Shown in pieces: positions 9,355 through 20,838 of a stretch of 25,482 bases of DNA. The stretch lies in the NCBI RefSeq assembly GCF_000003605.2, contig NW_003137825.1, positions 451,801 to 477,282 of the forward strand, in the 5' to 3' direction. The DNA comes from Saccoglossus kowalevskii (lineage: Eukaryota > Hemichordata > Enteropneusta > Harrimaniidae). The position numbers and the translations under genes were made by a program. Numbering within the stretch: the first letter of the stretch is position 1; every line of letters begins with the position of its first letter. Below the pieces are notes generated by a model that was not told where the DNA came from, ran no database searches, and worked only from the letters and a program-made list of their open reading frames with translations.

Positions 9355-10580
9355 AATACATTTGTACCTCAGACATCAGGTAATCGTAGAAACAATGAGG
9401 AAACTCAATATTTCTGTAAAATAAAAATTGTAACAATACATATTGATTCACCAATTTTGAGCATACTTTATAAATCACAAGGATATACTGGGCAGGTTTT
9501 TTTGCACAGTAACTGACTGACTATAATCAGTAATACATGTACTGTCAATCATATTGTTTTGTATTAAAGCAATGTCAATTAATATAGAAAAAATGGGCAC
9601 ATACTAGAAAAAAAAAAGCTGAAAAAATAATAATAGTAACTAATAATATACCAAATTCAAAGCATGTTAAATTGAAAGACAGACCTTGAATTTCATTCAA
9701 TTCTATAATAATTAAAAAAAAAGCCATCACAACAAATCAGGTCATGGCTTAGCACAGCTTGTCTGGTCATTTACTATAAATCTAAATATAACTTTAGCTT
9801 AAAAAAAACAGCTTTGTATTTTTCACCTTGTTCAATGACAAGTTTCTTTAGAAAAAGAAATAAAATGCATCTGGTCCCGTTAATTGCTCATGAAGTAATT
9901 GTCAAAAAAAGTAGTTAAGATTAACTTCTTTTTAACTTCACATTATGATGGTAACACCAACAGTTACTATAAATTTATAAAACTGTGCCCTGAAGGTGTA
10001 TCTGTGGCGGGTATGCGTGTCTAACGTTGTCAACATAGTATAACGAGGAGTCAATATCAGATTGGACGCACATTGTGCGAACTGCTTGCTTCAATTTTAC
10101 GCAAATATTGACACAGATATTTGAAGTGCTGGGTTTGATTGCTTTACAGTCTGACTAGATTTCGTTCACAATTTTGTAGTCGCAATGTTATACAGGGTCA
10201 GGGCCGATTGAGTGATTGTTTGATATTGTACAGCAGCAACACATCACAATATCATTATTTAGTTGGTGCCCAGTTCAACGGTTTTTTCATCAGTAAAACG
10301 GAATATCCTTCTTGCAGCAACTGGGTGATTGCTGTATGTAGCTGATTCAGTCTCTTTTTGTTAACCTGACAAGTACTGTATTTTGCTCTGTAACATTGCT
10401 TGCATATTAGTACATAAAAGACGAAGGTGTGTCTATGATCAAAATTAGTCATATTTTAGTCATCTAGTAAAGAATAAACGCATTTTTGTTTATGCACATT
10501 TATTGGAGGTGTGCTTTTAATGGGGACAATTTGGTTTACATGTTTTCCACCTGTCTGTATCTAATTGGCATTGCAGTTGA

Positions 10581-10624
10581 TGAATGAATGAATGAATGAA
10601 TGAATGAATGAATGAATGAATGAA
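10581..10624. repeat. Microsatellite (TGAA)11
   Basis: Eleven uninterrupted TGAA units. Such repeats can be the 3' tail of L2-type LINEs, but the 150 bases upstream show no LINE C-terminus, so I leave it as a simple repeat. Confidence 0.95.
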
Positions 10625-10740
10625 ATATATGATCTATATTAAACAATCATTTATTATGTTATTTAATACTGTTACCTCCGTCATATTGTGTGAATATATA
10701 TTTATATATAATCCCACTCTATTTTCCATTAACAATTCAG

Positions 10741-10760
10741 CAGACATGAGTGATTTATGA
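10741..10760 (+). CDS. Candidate short terminal exon of the 8625 gene, with NAGNAG acceptor
   Basis: A pyrimidine-rich stretch (CTCTATTTTCCATTAACAA) leads to TTCAGCAG, a tandem acceptor. Joined in phase 1 to the exon ending at 9009, either AG keeps the frame: the protein would end VSADMSDL or VSDMSDL, followed by TGA at 10758-10760. AATAAA follows at 10928-10933. This would give a protein of about 134 residues with an acidic tail. Competing phase-compatible acceptors exist (for example AG ending at about 13958, and near 24113), so the choice is uncertain. Confidence 0.22.
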
Positions 10761-11619
10761 CGAATGTTTTGTTGCATCGAGAGGTGGGGACTGATGTGCT
10801 ACTTTGTCGGTTAACACAAGTCAAACTAAGAGAAAATATTATGGGATGATATATTTATCATGTAAATATTTCAGCTTGTGAAACGTTTGAGCACTGAATG
10901 AGAATCTATTGCTGATATGCTACGACAAATAAATCACTGTGCACAACTTGTATGCTAATTTTGTACTTTAACATGAGCACTTTGCACATTCTTTGTGATG
11001 ATCCAGCTTGTGTACGATATTTCTAACTGGGCAGCAATGTTCAATTTTCAAATAATTTTTTGTAGCTCTATACCATATTGAATCTCTGGGTGCTCTGGGA
11101 CCAACTTCTAGTAGAACGTACGTTGAAAACAAGTTTTGTACGTGTTTAGAATGTAACATCTAAATTATGTGATATGTCTTTTTGTTTTGATCTGTCCTGT
11201 ATTATGTCACATTGTGTGCACACATTATTTACTACAAGCAATAACATTTTACATGAAGAATACATGTTTCAGTCACATAAAAAAAAACGAAGCATTTATA
11301 TGTAAAACTGATCATGTCAATGTAATGTAACATTATATTAATTCATAAAAACAGAAAGCAGTTTTGGCTTACATGTGTTTCCACTAGTGTTGTATTAACT
11401 ACTCCATAAAATACAATATTTGTATTCTCTCAGTTAAGACCTGATGTGATCATTAATAACGATGAGGTCTAATCAGGTATCAGTGTACCATTCAATATTC
11501 TGTGTCAGATCTTGTCGCATCAGCTGCATAGGGAAGATAACTTTGTTCATCGCGTGCTAAAACACTTCAGGTTACGTATGATACATTGATTGTATCAGCC
11601 TTTGATGGTTAATTTGTTT

Positions 11620-12266
11620 TTAACGTTTGAGTGCCCAATTTTTAAAAATTGAGTGCAAATATTTCTACATTTTGCAAAATTTTCAATAAATTTTATTTTG
11701 GGCAAGGCCAGACTTTTATTACCCCTTGTTTCGCGAACCCGCCGAATGAACAGGAGCCGAAAATAAAATAAAAATAAAATTGTATTTCAGCGTAATTTCT
11801 CGCGTCCGCCGAATTGTGAGTGCGAACAAATACTAAAAAAAAATTATTTTTATCTTCATTTTTTTTTTCGCCCGCCGCATAACAAATCCAAGTTGCATTT
11901 TCGTGGGAGTATCATGATCAAAGTACTGAAATCTCGCGCAGATGAGAAACAAGATTATACATGGAATAACATTTTATTTCATTTCTTCTCTCCAATCAAT
12001 GATCTCACTTACAATTCTTTGAGAATCACACAAATCTAATGGAAAAAAAAGAATTAATTTTATTAATTACCGCCCTCCTCAAAATATTTGCTTTATAAAA
12101 ACTTGAGAAACAAGGAATAAAAAAAGTCTGGGCCAATACAGATATTGCATTTAGTTTTTCATCAAAAGGTATGTCATTTTTTTTATCAACGTTTCATGTG
12201 CAGAGGAGCAGACTATACAAATTCATGTTGTAGATTGTGTCAGAAGTTGACAATGGCACTCAAAGT
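11620..12266. mobile_element. Inverted-repeat DNA element, about 640 bp
   Basis: The outer ends share TTTGAGTGCC (11626-11635, preceded by TTAACG) and its complement GGCACTCAAA (12255-12264). Further in, a longer arm at 11706-11733 (GGCCAGACTTTTATTACC, then CCTTGTTTCGC) pairs with 12105-12134 (GAGAAACAAGGAATAAAAAA, then AGTCTGGGCC) with a few mismatches and one gap. The left end has TTAA (11620-11623); the right flank is TCGC, so the target duplication is not intact. The middle carries three CpG-bearing motifs of the form CGCG..CCGCCGAAT (about 11731, 11800 and 11868). No transposase is visible. It is probably an old non-autonomous element; a piggyBac-type target is possible but unproven. Confidence 0.5.
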
Positions 12267-14867
12267 CGCTTTCGCATTTGAAATATCATGTTACAAGCAT
12301 GAACAAAATAAAATATAGGGTCACTGTAAGTTCAGAGAAAATCCATCAATAAAAATAGCATGCATTATCTGTTTTAGAGCATTTTATCATTGTTTCCCAT
12401 GGGACGAATATATCTCAAAATTTAAAAGGTACCGTACAAGCTACTTTTTGATGTCTGTATTAAGTATTAAAAAAAATTAGTGGATTTTAATGTGGAAATG
12501 TGTTTTCATTGTTGTCTATGGAAATCGCTGCTGAAATAGCGTTTTTATGCATATTATTTTACCATTTTTCTCGAAAACAAATTGACAGTGAAACATAAAT
12601 GTTCACAATTAGCTGAGTACTAAAATAAATATTTGTAGACAGATTTTGAAACAAAAACAAAAAACTCATAAGTAACATTCTACCATAAGCGTAACCTTGA
12701 TAACCTAGCACTGCCCCTACAAAAAAAAATCAAATAAAACTCTTAATCTGTGAAACGCAGGCTTAGGATCAGATATGAATAAAGCACAGCAATTGGATTA
12801 AATAATATATCATGCACCACGGATATCTAATGTTGAATTTAATATATATCGGTATCTAGGCAACGTATATGTAGCACCTTGTGCAGTTAAACAAGTCCTT
12901 TTTCATCTTCGGAGATATTTTATCACAAGGAAGTGAAATAAATGTTTTTTCAATATAATAAAGACATGGACAAGATGCCTCTTGAATATTGTTTAGTATT
13001 TTCATATTTCCTGTGCAATTTCCACATTTTCTGAATTTTTTTTCAATTCTATGTTAATTGAGCACCATAACTTTTTCTGGTAAAATTTTTGGTGGGATAG
13101 TTTGTCTGCTTTTTATGCGTTTTTTTCTATAAATATATTTTTTTAAATGTGTGAGCTTAATTTGTAAATGTTGTCAAAAGTTGACTTTGCCTTTCAAAGG
13201 TTCCATACAGAATCGATATCTGTTCAAAATAAACATTCAGTTGATTATTACAAGATAGTACGTTCCTTGAGCCATTCAAATGATAGTTACCAGTCTGATA
13301 TTCTTGATGGCCGCAATAACAGTATCGTTACATCATTTATTTTTCTCTGAGAAATGATGATGTTTAACGTGAATTTTGTTTACTGTACGATATCTGGTTC
13401 AGTAGTGATATATCACACTAAACGTGGCAATGATGAATATTATAAATCACCATTAACATAATTAGGTTTTTATAGCTTCACATTATCACATGATATTGTA
13501 AGTAAATTCATTTCAACAAAAAGCCCCCAAATTTAACTAAATATATTTAATTTTGATGATGGTGATTTATAAAACATTAACGAATCTACCACTGTGTCAT
13601 ATTGGATTTGAATAAGGGTCTTGATACGATAACATATTATCTTGCCATAGATCTCCAATCCCCATTCAATACGACAGTTTGGGGTTCATTATTGCTTAAT
13701 TATACCGATAGACCAATCTGAATCGTAAGTTCAAGATTGCAACAACATTAAAAGTTAGCAGTATTCTCTAAAAAAAAAACTGCTAGTCAGAATATCTGTC
13801 TCAAATATGAGACAGTAGAGCAAGCGAATTCCCAGATTCAGGTTGTCATGGCGATAAATCAAAGAAGCAAACCTCATTATAATGAAACCATTAATTTAAA
13901 GTCACACTGCTCAACATTCCTTTTCTGAATGCTAATTTAATCCCTTGGGTCTTCAGCTTCCGCTATTATATCTTCATTTCACTATGGAACTCTGTATTCT
14001 ATGAGCAGCATTGCATTGTGACTGTTGGAAGGACTTTTGCCCTTTTGTCAGCTGACTCAATGTGGCTCTGTTGCAAGGTTGCTGTGGTGTGGTCACCAGT
14101 GTGAAATTACAGTGATTGAATGAATATCGTTTGAAATTTACCGCATCCAATCCTTTTGAATTGCCGATACCGGAAAGCTATATGTAAATGGACATACAAT
14201 CTATATAATCTGTTTTGATTTGATTCGTTAATTATAGTTCAAATATTGTTAAATAAACATTTTTGTATAGGTTTGAGCATTGTGACACAAGGGGAATGTT
14301 AAAAATTGTTCAACACCTCAGAGTATATTTTTCAGATTTTGTCAACTAGTTCATAAATTTTGTAGACATTGAACAGGTGTAATATGTACTGAAGGTAAAA
14401 CGAATAGCAGGTTAAAATCAAAAATGGCCTCTAATATTTAAGATTCTGCTAAATTGGTCTTGAAGGGAATTCCTTTTATATATTTGTTTATAGTTTTATT
14501 GAAACACTTAAAATTCTTCAGAAGGAATTAAAATGGTTACACTAACTACTAGAACACGTAATTAAATCATACAAATCTTACAAAGATTATTATTTAAGGT
14601 AGAGATGCAGTTTATTTGGCTTGCTTTTTAATTGAGTAATTAGACAATGAAAATAGTATTATATATCCAACATGTTATATATTTTCTGAAAGCTTATTAT
14701 ACAAACTTTGTAAAACTTGTCTTTATTTTAAATATCCAGAATGCGTTTTTGATTTTGGGTCAAAAATATGCTTTTTTGGGCAAAAGTGGTTTAAAAAAAA
14801 ATAGCTTAAAAACTTCAAGTCCGTTTGTGGGTAAAATTACATCACTGAATACCTTGGTATACTACTA
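12267..14867. other. Long non-coding stretch
   Basis: AT-rich with no convincing exon. It contains a 14-bp inverted repeat spanning 13440-13572 (listed) and a 20-base hairpin at about 13796-13815 (CTGTCTCA, AATA, TGAGACAG). An acceptor ending near 13958 opens about 21 codons in the phase of the 8625 gene, but I find nothing protein-like to support it. Confidence 0.4.
13440..13572. repeat. 14-bp inverted repeat 105 bp apart
   Basis: TTATAAATCACCAT (13440-13453) and ATGGTGATTTATAA (13559-13572) are exact reverse complements. The span of 133 bp is MITE-sized, but there is no clear target duplication. Confidence 0.45.
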
Positions 14868-15012
14868 ATTCAAATGCGTCCACTCATCTCTCTAACGGCT
14901 TTCAAAGTCGCACAGCATGACCTCAAAGTTCACTCTTTTCCATTTTTGTTAATTTCGGACTTGTTATTTTTGTTCCACTCGCCGTAATAAACTGTCCGGA
15001 CGCATTTTGAAT
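14868..15012. repeat. 14-bp inverted repeat bounding 145 bp
   Basis: ATTCAAATGCGTCC (14868-14881) pairs with GGACGCATTTTGAAT (14998-15012) with a single inserted base. It may be a small MITE relic at the left edge of the CpG-retaining segment. Confidence 0.4.
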
Positions 15013-16756
15013 AATGTGTGAAAATTTCGAGGCAAATGGCCAAAGCGTCTATCAGCTATTTTAATTTAAAACCCAAGAATGCACCAAAAATAGAAGACGA
15101 GAAAAAGGCTAATTTGCATATTTGCACGTTAAACCGGGAATTACTGCTTTGTCATACTTTGTCATACTTTCTAGACTATTGAAATTGAAAGTTAACGTAT
15201 AGACATAGACATTTGATGTAAAATCGTTGGACCAGAACAACTGCTCTTGAATATATAAATCAGAAACACGTCATTCATACCAATGTTTTGATGGGGTCGG
15301 TAAAAACACGTGGCAATGGCCAGTAAATGAATTATTAAACAGGAGGCGGTCCTAGGAAGGTGACCTTTTATCACGATCAAAACATCATGGCTTCTCTTCG
15401 ATGTATTTTCAATAAAAAATCTACGAGTATTTCAGAGCCTATGGTTTGTCGTGAAGAGTACAAAGTGGGATATTAAATTATTTATCCTCGATGATTTTTA
15501 TGTAGTATTGAGAACCAACTCCAGGAAGCGAACGCACAATAATGAAAAATCGCGTAATCCTAGAATCGAAACGCGAGGCACAGAAGTTTTGTTCAGCGTT
15601 TCCAATCCCATTTTTCCCACTGCAACATATTTGCTAAAAAAAATATTTGAATTCTGTTTTTTGAGGAGGCAATTTTTTATTTTTTCTGATTTTGGTAACG
15701 CCTTATTCAGGGATTTTCTAAGACAGTCGCAGACAATCAGCGCACGGTACGTACGTACGTACAAAACATGCTGTTGTACTACCGGCGATGGTGGCCTGCA
15801 AGAAGAGAGCTCCAGCTCCTAACGTAAAAGTTTTAAAATTTCGACCGATTTTTAAATAATTAGTGTTGGAAATCTGACATGTTTTAAGAGTGCAAAATTA
15901 AGGTGCATTTTCGAGCGGTCGAATTTTTCTGAATAGAAATCTGCAAATGAAAAACAGTGTGCTTGGTTAGTTTAAAAAAAAAACGTCAAATTGGCGTAAA
16001 CTTCCCCATTTTTCACGGAAAAAGAAAAGGTCGTGGTCGAGTTGCAGGCTAAAAAACTCAGTAAGTATTATGACAAGGAAAACAAAACATCAGACGCGGA
16101 GAAGCTGTCAGCGCGTCAAAAGAGTTGTTAATGTATCAAGTTACCTCTATCTGTGATTTATTTTTCATTGAAATTATTTGCTTGTTTTCAATTAATTTTA
16201 CCGTACCTCTGCAATTTATTTTAGCATTGTCAGTTGTTTGCATCATTGAATTAAACAGAGTTTGCCTGGTTGCAAACAAAGCTGTCTTGCACCACCTAGC
16301 AAAACTTGCGAATGATCGAAGTACAGGTACCCATTGGACAAAAGATACACAAAAGTTTGTATCTCCCCCACCCAGTGCAATATATCCGGTTAGAATCAAA
16401 GCTCACGTGTCCCTTATTTGAGGGATCAGATTCTGTCGTAAATTCGGGATGGGATTTAGAAAAAAATAAAATGGAACTTTTAAGGTGTATTTTGGCATCA
16501 TTTTTGGACATTTCAATCATTCCTGATGCCTAAAATAGAGTCTAAGTTTTACCGTAGTCATTGACGCCTACTCAAGAGTATGATGTTTATTGTGACTAGC
16601 GTAAATGGGTAAGCTTCGTTTCGACAATGAGCTGTTATCACTGTAAACAATGTTAAATTATTCTTCACATGCTCAGTTTATTTTTTGAGAACAATTATTT
16701 AAAAAATAATATCTCTCAGTCAATCAGAAACTCAGATTCACGCCTTCAGGGAAAGT
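14880..16756. other. CpG-retaining segment with several short unexplained reading frames
   Basis: CpG is clearly more frequent here than in the flanking AT-rich DNA (for example around 15530-15600, 15725-15790 and 16030-16120). Several short frames start with ATGG: 15036-15182 on + (48 codons, starting MAKASISYFNLKPKNAPK), one near 15388 (MASLRCIFNKKSTSISEP), and one near 15788 (MVACKKRAPAPNVKVLKF). A 43-codon open stretch on + at 16000-16128 reads EKEKVVVELQAKKLSKYY and continues to KLSARQKSC; a perfect donor-like GTAAGTATT lies within it at 16062. A (TACG)n run lies near 15749. I cannot assemble these into a gene. They may be first exons near an unmethylated promoter or pieces of a decayed element. 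Confidence 0.35.
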
Positions 16757-16887
16757 CACGTTTGGACGCTCACATCGATTTTGTTTTTCGTTCGGCGGGC
16801 TGATGCCTTCAGTGTAGCTTTTGCCTCTTCCAACATAAAAATCATCTGATTCTTCTTTCTACCTCTCTTTCTTTTCACACCACGCAT
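16756..16887 (-). CDS. Candidate small basic protein or exon, unrecognised
   Basis: On the - strand ATG at 16887 opens 43 codons ending in TGA: MRGVKRKRGRKKNQMIFMLE, then EAKATLKASARRTKNKIDVS, then VQT. The N-terminus is a strong nuclear-localisation-like basic run and the rest is a possible helix. The open frame extends further upstream without a stop, so the ATG is not certain. About 110-170 bases upstream on the same strand are a CCAAT box and two octamer motifs. I know no matching family; it may be chance. Confidence 0.25.
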   Translation of the reverse strand: MRGVKRKRGRKKNQMIFMLEEAKATLKASARRTKNKIDVSVQT

Positions 16888-16996
16888 AATGTAATGATAA
16901 ACATTAGGAAAAATAATGTTTGGTTTGCGAGTGATCGAGAACTGATTTGAGAATAATTGCACATGCGCGTGAATTGAATGAACCCGTACAATCTCG

Positions 16997-17056
16997 ATTT
17001 GCATATTGTCAATCAAAGGTCCTGTTATTTGATTGCTCATGCAAATTAGACAATTG
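16997..17056 (-). promoter_or_regulatory. Octamer pair and CCAAT motif
   Basis: ATTTGCAT (16997-17004) and ATGCAAAT (17039-17046) are octamer motifs in opposite orientation, with CCAATTG on the - strand at about 17051-17057. This combination is seen in promoters of histone and small nuclear RNA genes, but no such gene is adjacent. Only the small basic frame at 16887 lies downstream. Confidence 0.25.
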
Positions 17057-17572
17057 GACATAAACATTGCCACGTGTGAGTGTTTTTTTTATTTTTAACC
17101 AGAAAATAAACAGCAATTTTAACGGTGTTCCAATAAGAATACATTGGTCAAATTTTCACAGAATGTTCTTTAGATAAAAATCTATATATAAAAAAAAAAA
17201 AAAACTATTTTTGATTGAAATTCACAAATAAACTGCATCTCTACCTTAAAGCATTTGAGTAGTTCGCATGTCCCCCCTTGACCTTGCTTCTATACATATA
17301 TTAGTGTTTGTTTTTGTTTCTGTACATATTTACTTCTTGGTCAATATAACAAACAATTCTAGCTTTAAATTAAATGTGTACCACAAAAAGCACTTCAACT
17401 GCTTTTAATTACCCGTAACGTCAACTCCATCACCAAAATTTTGTTGTATTTTGCTTAAATTATTCATGGTTAAAAAAATGTTCATGTCCATACTTTTTTA
17501 TCAGGATTTTATGAGCAAACAGCATCAAATAATATATGGCAAAAGTTATTGAGATCTGCTGATAATTAAGTT

Positions 17573-17796
17573 TTAACTTTTTTACCACCAGATTTTCTTG
17601 CCCAAATTTGTCTACTTTTTTCTTTTATATTCTTCAATATTTCTGGAATGAACCATGATTTTGGAGCCATCAAACAAAATTTGAGTAAATTTTCAGTTTT
17701 TATTTTGAAATCTTTGTCCCAATCTTCTGAAGGAAAGTGCAGACTATAAACGGGACTATTTTGTGAATTTGTGATGAAAACTAGTGAAAAGGTTAA
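17573..17796 (+). mobile_element. MITE copy A, 216 bp, TTAA-flanked
   Basis: TTAA flanks both ends (17573-17576 and 17793-17796). The left terminus CTTTTTTACCACCAGATTTTC and the complement of the right terminus (CCTTTTCACTAGTTTTCATC) form an imperfect inverted repeat. The interior matches the reverse complement of 24945-25309: shared blocks include CCCAAATTTGTCT or CCAAATTTGTCT, TTTTGGAGCCA, TAAATTTTCAGTTTTT and GTGCAGACTATAAAC. TTAA plus a CCYTTTNAC terminus fits a piggyBac-type non-autonomous family. This copy carries only one ancestral copy of the motif that forms the minisatellite in copy B. Confidence 0.8.
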
Positions 17797-18144
17797 TGGT
17801 AGCCAACTATGGTAACCAACTCTGAAGGACTAACCTTGAAAATCTCAAAGAAGTTTATTTTAAAATAGTATAGACAAAACTGTAGCCTGAGTGATGGTTT
17901 TACTCGAAAGACTGTTTGTTTGAAAATGACATGGTGGAATGGGTGTGACCTAACCATACAAAGATGTACATAGAATCGACAGTGGTATGCCAAACATTTA
18001 GTTTTCAAGTACGCTGAGATCTGTGATGTGAATTTCAACTTTTTGTGTGTTTACAGACAATGGATCAAACACAGTTTAGGATAAAGAGACTATTGATATA
18101 TGTGGGTGCCAATCAAACTAATGGAAGTATGGTCAGAGACCTAA
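17797..18144. other. Non-coding stretch between MITE A and a LINE tail
   Basis: No element or exon is recognised. A short local duplication (GGTAGCCAACTAT then GGTAACCAACT) follows the MITE. Confidence 0.4.
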
Positions 18145-18610
18145 TAGTATAGTATAGTATATTTTATTTGGCACGAAATAATGCATTGAATTACATTATC
18201 AATGGTCAATAAACATACAACAACAACTAACAAACATCAATAACAAATAAAACAATAAGTAAGCAAAGAAATATAAAATATTAGTAGTACATGTAATAAG
18301 AAACGAAAGTAAAATTTAGATATTGTTAGACATTATAATTTGATGAACAAATTTTCCGAGACTGTTAACAATGAAACTATCATTTGAGGTAAATAATTTT
18401 TTAAAGTAAGTTATCCTTGGATAATTCTTGAATTTTTTCATCATAAACCGAAACCATATTTTAAAAAAATTCTAAATGACTATTCTTAATTTCAATATTT
18501 TCACAGTCCATGAATGCACGAGTTTCACTGCCAACAGCCCCTAGATCACATAGTGTACAAATTCTTTCTTCTGGAAAGAAATATATATACTTGGCATACT
18601 ATATATACTT
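18145..18610 (-). mobile_element. 5'-truncated LINE, ORF2 C-terminus with (ATACT)n tail
   Basis: Reading on the - strand, about 18580 to 18464 encodes FFPEERICTLCDLGAVGSE, then TRAFMDCENIEI. This matches the Cys-rich C-terminal region of many LINE ORF2 proteins (CX2C, later a conserved Cys; the usual His is replaced here). After a stop and a frame change, about 18435 to 18319 reads KNYPRITYFKKLFTSNDSF, then IVNSLGKFVHQI, like the end of such proteins (F..lL.S.....v..lGkfl..i), with a stop at 18316-18318. A short 3' UTR with CCAAATAAAA leads to the tail, read on + as repeated AGTAT near 18145-18163. An 18-bp tandem duplication (ATATATACTTGGCATACT) at about 18582-18618 interrupts the coding remnant. 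Subfamily not assigned; CR1/L2-like or I-like groups are possible. Confidence 0.7.
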
Positions 18611-18717
18611 GGCATACATACTGAACACAGTTTGGTCATAAATTAATAAATTTTGCATTCCATGTGTTACATGGTCTGAGCTTTATGGTTTACTACTGAT
18701 GAGTGAGGTACTTGTAC

Positions 18718-18849
18718 CTTACGAAACAGTGCTGTAGATTTACAATAGTCATGTAGTTGTCTTAATTCCTCTATCACCGTATCTATCTGCTCTACATATA
18801 CTTTGTATTGATCACTCTTGTTTTGAAATAATAGACTCTTGTATCTACA
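18718..18849 (-). CDS. Possible 44-codon exon, coiled-coil-like
   Basis: On the - strand an AG at 18851-18850 is followed by 44 open codons and a good donor (CGTAAG|GTACAAG). The peptide includes QNKSDQYKVYVEQIDT and VIEELRQLHDYCKSTALFRK, with regularly spaced Val, Ile and Leu as in a helix or coiled coil. The acceptor lacks a pyrimidine tract. It lies just 5' of the LINE remnant but does not resemble the matching part of the LINE protein at 20957-21976. It may be a host exon, another relic or chance. Confidence 0.18.
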
Positions 18850-20838
18850 CTATATATATTATTTTAATAAATCATTGTTCCATCACTCAGGTCTGCATCT
18901 GCACAGTTTATTTGGTGATTTCACATAAAGTTTACCTAGCAATTTTTCCCCAATTTTCCACCAAATTGACTAAAAAAGCAATACACAATTGAAAGGTTGA
19001 AATTCGCTGATTTGCTGGCTTTTTCTGGATTTGAAAAAAAATGTATAAATCTTAAACATTTATCTTGTTAAAACTGCAAACAAAATTCTTGATTGTGAAT
19101 GATATTGTGTAAGATGTAATTTTTTCACAAAAATTGAAATACAAAAATGTATTATTCAATCTTTTTAGCCAGTAATAATTTCAATTACAAGGGGATATTT
19201 TAAATCAATTTCTGCTTAAACTCGCCATTTAGCAAGTGAGTTAATGTTTTTTGGACTTTATTAATCTCAAAAAACAGACTGGAAATTTTTTCAGTCAACT
19301 GTCCCAGCTAACATCTTCCTGTTGTCTAGAACAGGTGGACAGACCGTAATTTTGACCCCTGTAGCATCTTTACAATGGGTTAATGACTTGGAATGTAGAT
19401 GCAGTAAAATTAACCAACCATAATGTTTTCTCATAACATTTCTTTTCAAAACTTAGGCTATATAATATAAATTCTGTGCATCCATTAAACCAGTGTCCAT
19501 AATTTGGGGAAAATCAAAAAGTTTTTTTTTATGCAAATTAGTATAAAATTATTATTTATTTTTTTTATTTACTTTCTTCTGCATAGTAGAATAGCACTTT
19601 AGTTGTATAAAGGAAATATATTCTAAAAATTATCTTGGATGTCATTCTTCCCATCTGTGATTAAAATATCATTGCATTCTAGCAATAAACCAAAGAGTAA
19701 AAGATCATTGGGGGGAAAACAAATTTAAAAAAAAAGCAGCAACCAGTATTTTTTTTTTATCTTATATTTTTAAGTATCTTCTAATAATAAAATGTATTTT
19801 TATAATGTTACCTGCTTGTAAGATACCAGTTTGTGAAATCAAAAGGGAGTTAACTTCTGAATCTGAATCTAGTCCTATATAAATATTTCAAATGTCAATG
19901 CCTGACCTGTCACTTGATCATTGACTTTATTGTTTGTGTATACTTGTTGTTTGTTGGGATCAAACAACATCATGAATAGACAATCACATTACTTTTGAAT
20001 CAGGGACATTCACTTATACCTGGTCCCATGACAATTTAGGTAGAGGAAACACAGAGTCCAGGGGTTATCGTTTGGCTTGACCGAAAGACATAGAGGGTAT
20101 TGTTATATTTAATAGTGAACAAAAAACAGGAACTTTGTCTATTTATTTTCATTCCATTATCAGCTGAGACCTTTCTGAACTGCCTGTCAATATTGATCAA
20201 GGAAAACAGTCTTGTATTATATTGTCTCACTTGATTCTTTGTCGTTTTAGGAATAATGTAATTGTCACAAGTAGAACAAGCATTGTTCATTGTCAGAAAA
20301 CAGCACTGCATGTTTTCCTTATAACTGACACAGTATTGTGTCTAAGTCAAGCGTCTGGAGACTGTGCAGCCATTCTAACTGAATATATTCTTTAGTTAGC
20401 ATAAGATTCTTGGTATGGTTATGTGTATTGGTCTATCCCACAAGTATTATGACATGCGAAGCTTGTTTGTGGCTGAATCTTTTGTCAAAGAACGCTGAAT
20501 AGCGACTCTTAGTAACTGCAGTCCTTAACCATTTGAACATTTTGATTTGCTAGTTAGTGCAACATTTTGCATATCTCTGTGCATTTTCCTAAAATTAGTT
20601 TTTTTTGTGGAGGAGCCAGGACCATAGTGGGATTTGTAACAGTTTTTATAAATTCTCTGACAATTTATTTTCATGTCAACTTCCCTATAACATTTGATTT
20701 TAAGTTTTAAAGTTGTAACAGACGTATAGTATCCTGGAATAAAGTTTGATATTTCTATGCAATTTTTGATTACCGGTCCATAGTTTTGATAAAAACAAAA
20801 GATGAGTGCTTTATCCATTGAGGGCGCTGTTTTAATGA
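18850..20838. other. Long non-coding stretch
   Basis: AT-rich with homopolymer runs. The two - strand frames at 20036-20311 and 20525-20818 show no domain or splice context that I can support. No repeats with clear ends were seen. Confidence 0.45.

Larger units (their letters stand above)
9010..11619 (+). other. Probable intron 1 or downstream DNA of the 8625 gene
   Basis: AT-rich, CpG-poor sequence without a convincing long exon. It holds a 20-bp two-copy duplication (9081-9120), a strong AT hairpin (9328-9354), an 11-copy TGAA microsatellite (10581-10624) and one candidate short terminal exon (10741-10760). The short frames at about 9319, 10139, 10255 and 10968 show no recognisable protein features. 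Confidence 0.45.

Noticed and set aside
10581-10624. (TGAA)11 as the 3' tail of an L2-type LINE
   Set aside because: No LINE C-terminal coding or UTR similarity could be read upstream.
15740-15765. (TACG)n run as a functional element
   Set aside because: It is only a few units long and is best read as a simple repeat.
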